NCBI GenBank assembly: GCA_907163375.1
Contig: CAJQUW010014340.1
Span: forward strand, 1 to 64,000
DNA length: 64,000 bases
From: Prostheceraeus crozeri
Lineage: Eukaryota > Platyhelminthes > Polycladida > Euryleptidae
Direction of reading: 5' to 3'
Shown piece after piece: positions 22,455 through 33,600 of the stretch. Numbering within the stretch: position 1 is the stretch's first letter; the number at the start of each line of letters is the position of its first letter. The translations under genes were made by a program, and so were the position numbers. Under the pieces are notes generated by a model. The model made no database searches, was not told the DNA's origin, and saw nothing but the letters and a program-made list of their open reading frames with translations.

Positions 22455-24444
22455 CGCGTTTGATAAGCTTTGTCAAATGGTCGGGATGAATCTCTCATGC
22501 AATAATGTACTGACATTTGTTCAGTAAAGACTTTAACTAGAATCAAATGCAGAAAACGAATCGGAGCATGTGCTAGAAAAATTGATAACAATAGGACTAC
22601 TTCAGGTAATCAGTATTTCTATGGTCTCTACCATAGAAATTGAGAGTTTCGACAGACCAATTTTATTGAATAATCCTGTAGTTCCACTTCGATTGATCAG
22701 AGACGCAATTCATGGGCTTGTAAAAGATGTACTATGCAGACTTAGCTCTACCTAGTTGGCAGCAATTGGTTCCTTAATCGGGCAAAATACATTCCGCTTC
22801 TTTACCATCAAGGTAAGTCAAACTTTAGCAGACTCCAAAGGGTGCAGAACTTAACTTTAGTTTATTGACTCTAACGCAGGTAGTCTGGAATAAGGTAGGT
22901 GTCTGGAAAGGAAACCGAGCGTCTGCCAGAATTTTGATGGTGGTTTGGCCTGAACCTTAGAAATCGGACACTAGAATAATAACAATGGACCAGATGGTAC
23001 ACGTCGTGGGAGCACGCTGTCATGACAACGGCAAATAATGGCGGCTTCCAGTGTAAGTGTCAATGTATTTCGTAAAGATTCACGAGCATATTATTTCCAT
23101 TAAATCTAAAACTGCTTTGATAAATAACTTCGAAAATATCGCCTAATGACAAGAATCTACAACTATGGCAGCCTCCAGTAATCTGATTCATCTTAAGATC
23201 TACAACATTGACTTAGTTTGATGCGTAACCGAAGAGCTGAATTTACCAAACAAACAGCTGCTGTCCATTCTGATCCCACTGACTTAAGCGATGAGGAAAG
23301 TTGAAATTTCTATGGTTTAACTTCTATGGCATCGTGGAACCGAGAGGGCTGATTGTGTAGTTGACGGACAATTCAATTAGTGCATGTTCTCTTCAATGGT
23401 TGTATCCATAGAGTATACTTACTTTATGGTTGCATCAGTTTTTAATCAACTCCTTATCTTGTCACGAAAAATAGCGATTTGAAAATCGAATTCTAGATTT
23501 TTGAGAATTTTTTGGGATGACTTTGCAGAGCTTCTCTTAATTTTGATGGATTTCCAGAGGTTCTGCTGTGGGGGTCATGCATTGCTTAGAATATCTTGCA
23601 TACTTGGCATTAGCAGACCATCACTTGTCAGTCCACCAGACCATAGAGTAAGTATATTAGGTAGAGTGGTAACTCCGCATTTATTAAATCCCCAATGTGT
23701 ATGCACTTTCGATTTTATTAAATGAACTCAAGGGAGATACAGGTGGTATTGTCACCAAATCTGAGACATGCAAAGTTTTGCATTTTTGCAGAAATTACAA
23801 AGGAATCGAGTGATCATGATGGTGATGCAGAAGGAATGATGGTATTTCACAGATTCTCATGACTGACTTGAAGACTGTTTGTTAAATTAGCAATTCGATG
23901 GGTTCCTATTATACTTTCATGCTCAACCTGAAGACTATTTTCTGAAGCGTGATCATATTACAGGCAACCTGTCACTGGCACATCAAAACCACATTATCAA
24001 AGACAATGATTTCAATTTACTTTGAAAGATGCAAATTGTTCCACATCACTATTCAGATTCTAGAAATGAAACATGAATTTAGTGAATCATAAAATCAAGC
24101 CGGTGAAAATTATATTAAAATCAGCCAAGAAAGCACGGATAATATCGCGACTTTTTTATGAAGACTTTCATTATGATACAATTCATGAAATTCCCTTGAT
24201 AATCAGCTTGGTTTCCGTTTAGTTAGGATGCTTATTATCAAATATTTATTCCTTTTGATATCCAACTTGTTTCATGCTACTTATATAGCAGAGTCATCTC
24301 GGTAGTACATAAATTGGCAAATTTTGACTACCACGGGAACGTGATCTCCGCAAAAAATTGAATCTATTGATATAAAAATTTTCACTGTATACAGATACTT
24401 TTTTGAGTCGGCACTCTACCTTTATATCCCTACTCTATGCACCA
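22455..24444. other. Unassigned region with small palindrome
   Basis: No gene is supported. An 11-bp inverted repeat (ATTTCTATGGT / ACCATAGAAAT) with a 4-base spacer lies at about 22614-22640. CCATAGA words recur nearby at 23405 and 23640. Confidence 0.35.
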
Positions 24445-24496
24445 TCTGATAAGTTGAACATTCATCTTTGAATTGATGAATGTTCAACTTATCAGA
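24445..24496. repeat. Perfect 22-bp hairpin
   Basis: The arms 24445-24466 and 24475-24496 are perfectly complementary, with an 8-base spacer. The arm contains CTGATAAGTTGAACATTC. It is too short for a usual miRNA precursor. It may be a transposon footprint or a structured regulatory element. Confidence 0.85.
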
Positions 24497-25355
24497 CATT
24501 GATATTTTGATTTTTATGTAAGATGTATAATTTGAAAATCCTTTTTACGTCATATCGGTGAAAATTTGTAAGATTGGATAATAATACAGCAGCTTGGCTA
24601 ACTGATAACTTTTTTGATTTATTTTCTCTACTCATTTATTACAAATTTTAGATAAAGATGATCCAAATACAAATATATTATGATCTCGCTTGTATCTCAT
24701 ACTGTTATTATGCTGCTTTACTGTCACTATCTGATACTGTATTTATCTTACACTGTTATCTCAAGCTGTTAGTTTATTGATATATCTATCATTATCTGCT
24801 ATATTAGTCTATTCATTCTCATTTGCCATACCTAAGTTCGTCCGTAGCATGTCATGACATCGGACAGCATAATACTGCTGCATATTAAAATTACGTGCTA
24901 ACCAATTGCCATGAGTATACAGCCATAATTTCTAGCGCAGCAAGGATACGATAAGTGTGCATCCCATACTAATAATAGTTCATATGATTGTGCTGTATTT
25001 TCATCAGCAAAATGAAGTATATCCAATAATTTGAATACAAGAAATACTTTAAAGCTATATTGAGAATAGATTTTTTATTGACAACAATAAAGCGTATTTC
25101 TGTTAATGCAATAGTGAGGTCGCCATTGTTCTGCTTGAAGGTAATTGGGATATCGTATCGCATCGCACATGTATTTGAAAAATTTAGCATACATTGCAGT
25201 GATAATACATTTGATTGGAAGGTGGAAAAAAGTCAATACAGTAGCTGCAGTAGTGATGCACTCAAAATCAATATCAAAGTCAATGTCATGAAGCATTTAA
25301 AGACAAACATGAATTGATTCGAATAAAGAAAAGAAATCAGTCACCCCAGGTATTA
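24497..25355. other. Unassigned region
   Basis: No supported gene. The area near 24680-24790 is repetitive in short CT/ATCT words (ACTGTTATCT, TACTGTCACTATCTG) but has no clean period. Confidence 0.35.
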
Positions 25356-25748
25356 TTAGCAAATATCATAGACAATGGGAAAAAGATTTCCGTCTACACG
25401 AGGTCCGCGAAGGAATCCGAAGAAAATGACCGTATCGAGCAGGTTTGGATGGGCAAAATGCATGCAGAAGATGATCACTGTAACCCCTGTTACCAAGTTC
25501 GCGCTGATGCGCTGAGACATTCCGACCAACAACAGAGAATAGTACTCCATTAACGATTGTATAAAGCCATTATATTCGCCTACCAAGTAAGTGACGTTGA
25601 GGAAACGATGTAATTTTCGCATTGCGTATAGTCGCCGAGAGGCACCTGTTGTGATACAGTCCACATGAGCTGTCCATTTAAGATTCCCTGAAAAAATTAT
25701 TCCAAGTAACTTCAACTTGAAAAGATACAATGAATCACGGAATCGCAT
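25356..25748 (-). pseudogene. LINE reverse transcriptase thumb fragment
   Basis: A 130-residue minus frame shows the post-catalytic region of CR1/Jockey-type reverse transcriptases: KLLGIIFSGNLKWTAHVD, then ASRRLYAMRKLHRF and IQSLMEYYSLLLVGM, where active copies read LEYC...W. No catalytic YADD box is present upstream in the same frame, and the last third has no similarity. This is an isolated, decayed piece of LINE ORF2. It lies 4.4 kb from the LINE 3' end at 20.6 kb and is probably a separate insertion. Confidence 0.75.
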
Positions 25749-26439
25749 ATTCGGAAGCGAGAGTATGTACTATTTATGTACATATTTAATAATTTAGTAA
25801 CTTGTGTTCATTTTACTGATTATTATTTTATTTTATGATTGTTTTACTTATTTTTTGAGCATAGTAATTTCTATACTAATTTAAACCAGTCACAATCCAG
25901 TGAGTCTACCTGCATCCATTTTTAATTGAACAATTTGATAATTTCTAAATTCTTATTCAAGGAGCCAAGATATGTTTCAATTTAGTTGACATAGCTTCTG
26001 ATATAATAACGTTTGAGAAGTTCATTGAAAATTTGCCTACCAGGATCATGAAATCAAAGAATGCTTTGCGTTCAATCAAAACAAGTATTGATCAGCAGGG
26101 ATCCAATGGTAGGGAATAGCTGCGTTTTTGAGAGATTATGTTGTGAGTAGCTGCCCTAAACATTGATTCACAAATGAAACCGCGGGCTCATGTTGCCGGA
26201 TAAGTATAGCAGATGACACTAAAGAAGCATGGTTTTCCTTAATATTGATCCGACATGATTAAAATCATCAATGAACTTTGATTCTAGCCATCAGCTTTCA
26301 TTCATTTACAAGGGTGCGATAGTGCTGTCATAGCTCATCTGGAAAATCAGTTGAATATGCATTATACATGTAGATCAGAATCTTGAATCATGTGCATGGT
26401 GCGTATTTCAGATCTTACAATTTAGGTCTATGTACGTGG
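25749..26439. other. Unassigned region
   Basis: I see no coding or repeat structure that I can support. Confidence 0.35.
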
Positions 26440-27086
26440 AGTGTGGCCGGTAGAACATGTTTCTGCAGGAAACGTGGTTGAAAATGAGACTTTCCCAGAA
26501 TTATGAACAACCTTTGTCTACTGCAAATCTGCGTATCCGCTGAGTTCTATCTGGGTAGTCTATCCGGGTTTGCTGGACAGGGTCAAAGAAAGACACAATG
26601 TAAATTCATTGGAGCCAGATTGAAATTTTCGGAGAAAGTGAAATTTTCTATGTTTCTCTGATTAAAAGAGCATTACTAAGTCTATTGGCATGGAATATCT
26701 TCAGGTAATCTTCACTGATGTACATTTACCATTGTCTATGAAGCTTAACACATTCAGACTTAGCAAGTATCCTGATGTCGACGAACACAACATTCTTGCC
26801 AGCAATTGTAGCCACATTCTCACACAAGTCACCCATCAGAAGTATGATGTAATAGCACATATACACATAGGAAATGACCTGAAGACATTCCATGCCAATT
26901 ATTATGTCTCAGTTTTACCGAAACCTTCGATCTGCTTTCCATTAGACTTCCGTGTTATTTTTAATCCTGTCTGATAGGAAAAGAAGCTGGATAGAACCCG
27001 GCAGACGCACAGATTTGTAATAACCATAGGGTGTACACTGCTCTGTGAAAGCTCTCTTTCGGCCAGCTCATTCTGGCGGCCGGACT
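26440..27086. mobile_element. Non-autonomous DNA transposon with ~150-bp TIRs, copy 1
   Basis: The right end (27086 backward) reads AGTCCGGCCGCCAGAATGAG and is the inverted, diverged partner of the left end at 26440. The inverted similarity extends about 150 bases (GGTTCTAT/TCTGCCG, GACAGGAT). The internal part is shared with a second copy at 46624-47333 (for example GGAAATGACC.GAAGACA and TTGGCATGGAAT.TCTTCAGGT). The flanks GTACGTGG and ATGCGTGG could be a worn 8-bp duplication, but this is not secure. No transposase is encoded. The family is unassigned. Confidence 0.7.
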
Positions 27087-29727
27087 AATGCGTGGTTGTG
27101 ATCGTGGTCCTAAACTTTCATTTGTTTCACTTGGTGTACTTGAACTCATTGATGTAAAGAAAGGAAAAAAGTAAAAAGATAAGCCGAAGCTACCGAGAAT
27201 AACTGAATAACGTGCTGCTCTATATTTCGCCAACCGATCAAGAGATGCAGTTTCTATCATTTCTTTTACTCTCTTTGCGCAAAGCAAAAATGCTCCTTAA
27301 TGATAATGCACGTTTATTTACATACTATGAACTCATTGAAGTTGGATTTGTTCAAAAGTTCCGTGACTCGATGCCATTTTGATTTACGGTGTATTCACAT
27401 GCTATCAAATTGATATCGAAAAAAATTGATAGATATAATGACTTTGCTATTGTACATACATGTATGTTCATTTTCACCAAGATTGTGAATTTCTTAACTT
27501 GTAGTGGACCTGCAGCTAGGATCCTAAATGTGTCAATAATTTTGTCAATTGCTGAGAAATACTTTCTGTGGTATTAAGTTAGAAAACTATGGATTTAAAG
27601 CAATGATCCATCAATTTAAAGCAGTTGTATTTTCATTACATTTTTCCGTCACCAATCTTCCAAGGAAAACACTACTCTTGTGTCTTTTTTACAATGATAA
27701 GTAGATCTACAGCTCTTACCGGGAAAGCCGACATCTACTAGAAATTCAAGAATATACCTTTCAAAAAAGTCCATTCTTCTCAACGATTTTCATCATGTCA
27801 TTGACTGCTAATCTCCATGTGATCGATCGTAAACTGTGATAAGTCTAAGGACAGAAGATGATCAGCATCATCTAGCGTCTAAAAGATTGTTTTTTTTTTT
27901 TGGTATTTGATATTACCTACTATACCATCCCTTCAGGAGACATTCTTGAGGTACTCTGCCAGCATCAAAAGCTTCATATTCTCCGAGATCAATAACGGTT
28001 TAGTAACTAGAGGAAGGATTATGGAATTCAGTATAAGAGATAAGTTATAAAATATCGAAAAACGGCATCGTAACTGTTGAACGACCCCGTATGGCTCTAA
28101 TAGCGTCTATTTAATCATGGTTTCCATCGTGATATATTTTTCTGTAAAAGTCTTTCCAAACTTATATCAAACATACTCAGCGTAGGCAATTTCGGAAAAT
28201 GCAACACAGAGAAAGGTATTTATCGATTGTTTCCATTCTTCCTTTGGAATACTCATCTTCTTCATACAGATGGCGGCATTCAATTAAAGACATTTATTTT
28301 CCACTTGATAGAATAAAGCGCATGAGAAACCTTGACATACAACAATTAGAAAGCGACATGACCCAATGGTACATTGCTTATGCTTGGGCTCATTTACTTG
28401 AAACCCTATCAATTTAATGTAGCATGAGTGTGCCTTGTTGCTTCTTTAACAAAGACCTCAATAATCATGAAGACTTTCTACATTAATTGGATATCGACGA
28501 AACATTTTGTCTTTCTTTCAGATTCAAATAAGAGTTGTATATGGAAAACACTCATGCCGAAAAATATTGAACATCAATCAAAGAGTACAACTTCGGATTT
28601 TGGACGCATTACAACGAATGATTGCGACCACAACATGAGTGACAAAGTTACTTGCGCTATAGACTGACTTTAGAGAGGATTTGTCAGCCAATTATTTGTT
28701 TAATGACAATCTGAAGTGTTTGTCTACCTGAGCTCTAAGTGACATGACTTGATAAATTCCTTGATGAGCATTTTCAGACGCCAGTTCAGTGTGTTCGATG
28801 ATAATTCTAACCCCTCGAATTCCTGCAATCAAAAGCAAGTGCAGTATTTCACTATTAAGAAATCTGCCGAGAAATTTAATAGAAATGGAGCAAGATTTGA
28901 AAATAGTTTATTTATGAAGGAATTGTAAATCGCCCGAAAACAAAGAAGTCGCTAGCCGTTAGACAGAAAAGCTTTCAGTGACTGACGAAAGGTTATTAGT
29001 CACTGTCCTAAGGCGAAATGGGAGACTCTTTCACAGATTATGTGCAGTGCATACATCCATGCGATTGCGAAGGCTTATCACCAAGTCACGCATGTGATCT
29101 CCAAAAGTCACAAGTAGAAATGTCAGATCACTTTACTTAGTGGTCCCTGTTGTTATGAGATAAATTTTCCTAATGACTTAGTTTCCGGTCGGAAAAGAAG
29201 AAAGTGTTCCATTTTCTTTTAAGAAATTAAAACCGGATATTAGTTTCCTACTGGGAAACTGAGAGCCGCAACATATACACAACATTTCCGTAGGTCTAAG
29301 TGTCTTATTGATGATTGATTTGCTTACTAATTAATACTGATTGCGTTGTCGTCTACAAAGAGATATGATCTAGGAACTCATATTGAACTCTATTGAACTC
29401 ATTTTTTAGCACCTCCGAATCTGAAAGTATACACTGAATAAAAAAACGGAAACCCCTGTTTGTCATATATAGGAACTTTGTTTTAAGTGTAAACTTATCA
29501 AGCACTTTTGTATTTTTTGATTGTCTCTGTTTGCTTACAATTCATAGCATTCAATGAAGCATGATGGCCTTTCTACAATATCTAATTTACTAGACAACAG
29601 TCACTGAGCTGCCTGATATATTACGCAATAGTGACATGTTGTAAGAAACAACCATGCATGCATTGTAATGCGCGTTGATTGCTTGTGAATTGTTAGCGAT
29701 TGATTAAGCGCACACCAAGCTGAGATC
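27087..29727. other. Unassigned region
   Basis: No recognised gene is present. A minus frame at 27287-27087 contains a possible hydrophobic segment but begins at TTG and runs into the MITE, so I do not call it. A T-run lies at 27889-27902. ACACTGAATAAAAAAACGG at 29431 resembles some transposon ends, but no partner was found. Confidence 0.35.
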
Positions 29728-29729
29728 TA

Positions 29730-31016
29730 CAGTCCGTTTCATAAAAAGTGGATCATCCTAAAATTTGACTAAATAAAACATAAGTATGATACAGAAAGCA
29801 TTTTTCATGTTATTTCATGTCCCTAATATATTTAAATGTCCTTATATAATCTGATAAGCTATGATACAGTAACGGTTCTTAAGAAGCTAATATTTTGTGG
29901 CCCTACCCTTATTGTCAATGACATTACCAATTCGTCTAGGCATTGATTCGATGATATCGTTGATTTTTGACTGATCTAACTTTCTCCACTCTCTTTTTTT
30001 AACAGTGACGTAAGTTGTGATACGCCATCTGTAGGTAGCAGTGAACGACGAACGTTGCGTTTTAGAATACTCCATACATTTTCTATGGGATTCAGATCAG
30101 GAGAACGAGCTGGCCAAGATAATGTTCTAAGCCCTAATTGAGACTTGCATAAGTTGACTCTACTAATCCTATGACACGTAGCATTATCATCCATAAATAA
30201 CCAAGTCGATGGATCACCAAGTTGATCTGTCATTTGACCAATGTTCATTCGTAAAACATTCACATAGCGTTCAGAATTCATGGTTCCTTGCTGTATGTGA
30301 AGTTCAGAGCGGCCATTGGTCCAAATGCCAGCCCAAATCAGTAGAGTCGCACCACCTTGTCCCCGGGGACGATGTAAATGTCTCGGAATTTCCTGATCAG
30401 ATTTTATCCATAATCTCAATCGACCATCACTATCCTAGCAAGGCTAGGTTCTAGCAAATTCTAGCAAGGCTGACACTTTGCCTTTTGTGAATGCGATCTC
30501 GTTATTGTTCATTTGTGTTTTATATTGTTTTCAACCGGTAAGAGATAGATTTCTAGCTGAAAGCAATCAGGAGTGCTGCCAACACCACCGCAACGAAGTC
30601 AGGAAGCTATGGAACATGAAGTCCAGTTAATCACATGTAGCAGTTACATTATTGTTGATGAATAATGGTGCCATACTGGCTCTGATCGACCGATTTTCTT
30701 TATTTTTGTTTTGCTTGATAGCTTTTGGCTTGTAGAACAACATATTACATAACAAAGGAAACAAATGTAATTTTATAAGAGAGAGGTATGATTTTGTGTA
30801 ACATTGCTAAATGAAGATCAAATTATCTACTACTTTTTTTATCTATAACAGGAAAACAACTCAATATTCATGCTTGAAATTTCCAACAATGATATTAGTA
30901 AACACAACTGACATATCTTCCAAATTTCAGAGAAATTCGTTCAAGTTTGGCGGAGTTAGACAAAGTTGAAGTTAAGGCGATGTTTATGGGTGATCCATTT
31001 TTTATGAAACAATCTG
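29730..31016 (-). mobile_element. Tc1/mariner element with both ends
   Basis: The inverted ends read CAGTCCGTTTCATAAAAAGTGG at the left, shortened here to its recognisable start CAGTCCGTTTCATAAAAAG, and CAGATTGTTTCATAAAAAATGG-like at the right. Each is flanked by TA (29728-29729 and 31017-31018). The 1,287-bp length and the minus-strand transposase remains fit Tc1. The region upstream of the catalytic part (30440-31000) no longer encodes the DNA-binding domain, and small CTAGCAAG repeats near 30437-30468 mark a rearrangement. Inactive. Confidence 0.88.
29887..30440 (-). pseudogene. Tc1/mariner transposase relic
   Basis: The minus frame 30419-29976 holds the catalytic core of a Tc1-type DDE transposase. 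GRLRLWIKSDQEIP and LLIWAGIWTNGR lead into FMDDNATCHR (second catalytic Asp region) and SWPARSPDLNPIENVWSILK (third acidic residue in the PIENVWS motif). A frame change near 30000 moves the ending to the 29887-30075 frame, where SMPRRIGNVID.KG..TKY, the usual C terminus, is preserved. The N-terminal paired-like helix-turn-helix and the first Asp are missing or scrambled. It shares wording with the relic at 40.4 kb, so both come from related elements. Confidence 0.88.
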
Positions 31017-31018
31017 TA

Positions 31019-31779
31019 TCTTATCATTGAAACTTAACATGATGCTAAATACTTATCAAACTGATATCCATATTTAGCAAATTGATGTATATGTATTATT
31101 AGCCGCAAACAGTTAGGCCTAATTCATCCGTACTAGTAATAAATGCATTGGAGGACTAAGTACGTACAGCACTTATTACAATGACAGTGAATACATACAA
31201 CAAGAAAGAGGAAAATGCGAGCATATCACAATAAATTCCTTGTATAACAAACATTTGCACATTGAACATCCATGAGGCATGGAAGCATTCATGGGATTGG
31301 TTTGCAGCGAGTAAGTCATCGCAAATAACACATCGCATATCGGAGAGGACTTACCGAAACAAGATGCAGACAAACACCGGTATGGGAGGTGGCGGTCTAT
31401 CACATTTACAAGTGGCGTTCCACTTCAAGTTGGCGATCTATTACAGGTTGCCTTATGCGGCAATTACGGAAACTGCAGACGTTTCTATTGTATTTAGCTG
31501 TCAACATAGTATACTCTATTGTAGATTGATTGTATGTCTGTGCTTCGAATGACGATTTATTTGCATCAAAGTATCTGAATCTCTACAATAGGATATAATG
31601 CACTTTGAGAAAACAAATAGATCAATGGAACTAAAAGAGGCGTGGAAATCTCGATCACATTAATATCAATTGAATATCTAGCTCTTAAAGATGCTGTCGT
31701 TTGCTCTGCGAGATGTGCAACTGATTCTCAACATCCTGCGGACGAACCACATTTCAACAACATCAATTATTCTTTTCTT
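31019..31779. other. Unassigned region
   Basis: Overlapping frames on both strands near 31.16-31.55 kb have no recognisable domain. I leave them uncalled. Confidence 0.35.
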
Positions 31780-32177
31780 ACCCTTTTCTTTCGTTAGTGT
31801 CCCATCCAACCTTCACAACTGTATATCATTGCAGACCACACAAGTACCTTTATCAGTCTCAGCTTCAGCTCTTTCGTGATTGGTCTGTCTTTCCATAGGG
31901 TTGTTGACTGCAGTCATGCGCAGCTTTGCCATTCCGATTCTGCATCTTGAGTCCTTTTCGCTGTTGCCATTACACTTTTAATGGAGCCAATGGCTCTTGA
32001 AGTTCTCGACCTTTTTCAAATATTTTTCTATGATGTTGATTATGTCATCGGAATTCTTCCCAACGTGTAGGATCCTGGTTTTTCCGTTTAGCAGTATGCC
32101 TGTCTTTTCTCCTTCTTCGCTTATCTTTTGCAGCATTTCCGATCACCGTGTGATGTTGGATTCCACTAGTGCTGCAT

Positions 32178-32214
<37 letters not shown>

Positions 32215-33600
32215 GACTGGAAAATAATTGAGGGGATAAGATACATCCTTGCACTCCTTATTAAAGAATGGGAAATGCACTGATATTCTCTCTCTTGCTG
32301 CTCATAATGTAGTGACTGCATGGTGCCATTTGCTATACGGTTGCAAACAAGAAGTCAGGAGAAACATAATCGTACATTTTACTATAATCTATAATTGTGA
32401 AATTTGCTTCTGATTTGTCTTCTAATAATTTCTCGATAAGGATTTGTATCATGAAAAACACACTGTTCCTCGGTTTGGGCTAAAGTTCAATTACATTTAC
32501 GATGTTTCCATTCTTTATTCTTTATTGATACAATGACATCAGCTTGCGCCAATTATAGTCACCACAAACGAAATTACAAAATTAAGCAAAAAATATTCTG
32601 TTAAAAACCAAGAAAGTAGACAATAGACAATATTATATCAGTAGATAAAACTCAGACGTTCACAAGTGCTTTCAATTCACACTTGAGGGATCTGTGATCA
32701 CGGTCAAAAAGTTCAACATTCTTAAAGTGTTAGCGAGTGAAGATATGCGCGGGAAAAAGTCATGCTTGCGAATTCGCAGACCGCGACTCATAACACTTGA
32801 GTAACACTTGAATAACACTCATAACACTTCCATGACAGCTTTCTTCTGTATTCTACTCAATAATAGCACGAGGAGGATTTTGCTGCTGACCTGACTAATG
32901 AGTGCGATTGAGCGGTAATAGCTGCATTCTTTTGTGTTTCCACTTTTATGAAGCATCACAAATTTAGCTTTTTCCATTCGTCCGACCCTGATGCACTCCA
33001 GACCAGATCCTCTTGCAAGGGCGATGCATGGCTTTTGCAGCTGATGTGCTTTTCCATGTGTGATTTTCCATTCGGAAGCTTCATGATTGCCCTTTCGACT
33101 TCACTCAGAAGAGGCTCAGGCTCTATTACATCAGGCGGCTGATGGGATTGTTTGCTCTAAAGCCAATGAACAGCTCTTTGCCGTACTCAGTCACAACATA
33201 CGCCTAACAATGACTTTCAGTGGGTCAGTTAATGTATACCTTCTTTGTCATAACTGATATTTGACTTCCTGAGGGCTTTTGTTTTAGCTTTCTTATTTGT
33301 CTGAACATTTTTCCTTTGATTTTCCAAGGTCAGCATTTGAAACGATTGAGCATTCCCTTTATAGCCAGCTGCATCTGTATTGACGAATATTTCTTTGTAA
33401 AAATTCTTTTGAATGATTTGTATTTAATATGGTCACCTCGATGTTCTGCATTTCTCTTTTCTTCTGCCTTACTTCGTTTGAAATCCACGGCTTGAGCTTT
33501 TTGGCTGTCTTTTGCCTAATGCATTGGATGTTGCGACTTCCCAATCGACCTTCATCTTCTCCCATAATTGATTTGGAGTTTTTCAGGGTAATGCAGTAAG
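31780..33600 (-). pseudogene. RTE-like LINE ORF2 relic
   Basis: Several minus-strand pieces line up in order with RTE-type ORF2. The connector is KKLKPWISNEV (33565-33359 frame). Then come TDPLKV and EPEPLLSEVERAI..LPNGKS at the start of the reverse transcriptase (about 33230-33070), GVQGCILSPQLFS, the B region (about 32255-32225), and KELKLRLIKVLVWSAMIYSCEGW, the thumb (about 31860-31780). The catalytic Y.DD region has been lost around a TA microsatellite. Stops and frame changes occur throughout. The element would have copied itself by target-primed reverse transcription, and this copy is long dead. No tail or target duplication was found. Confidence 0.78.
32182..32210. repeat. (TA)n microsatellite
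   Basis: An uninterrupted TA run of about 29 bases lies directly beside the reverse transcriptase B-region of the RTE relic, where it replaces expected coding sequence. Confidence 0.97.

Noticed and set aside
26961-27287. 108-codon minus frame with a possible membrane segment
   Set aside because: It starts at TTG and about a third of it lies in the inverted repeat of a MITE.
29431-29452. ACACTGAATAAAAAAACGG, similar to some Tc1-type ends
   Set aside because: No inverted partner was found within several kilobases.
31156-31552. Overlapping frames on both strands with a cysteine cluster and a hydrophobic tail
   Set aside because: Frames on both strands are open by chance in this composition, and no conserved motif is present.
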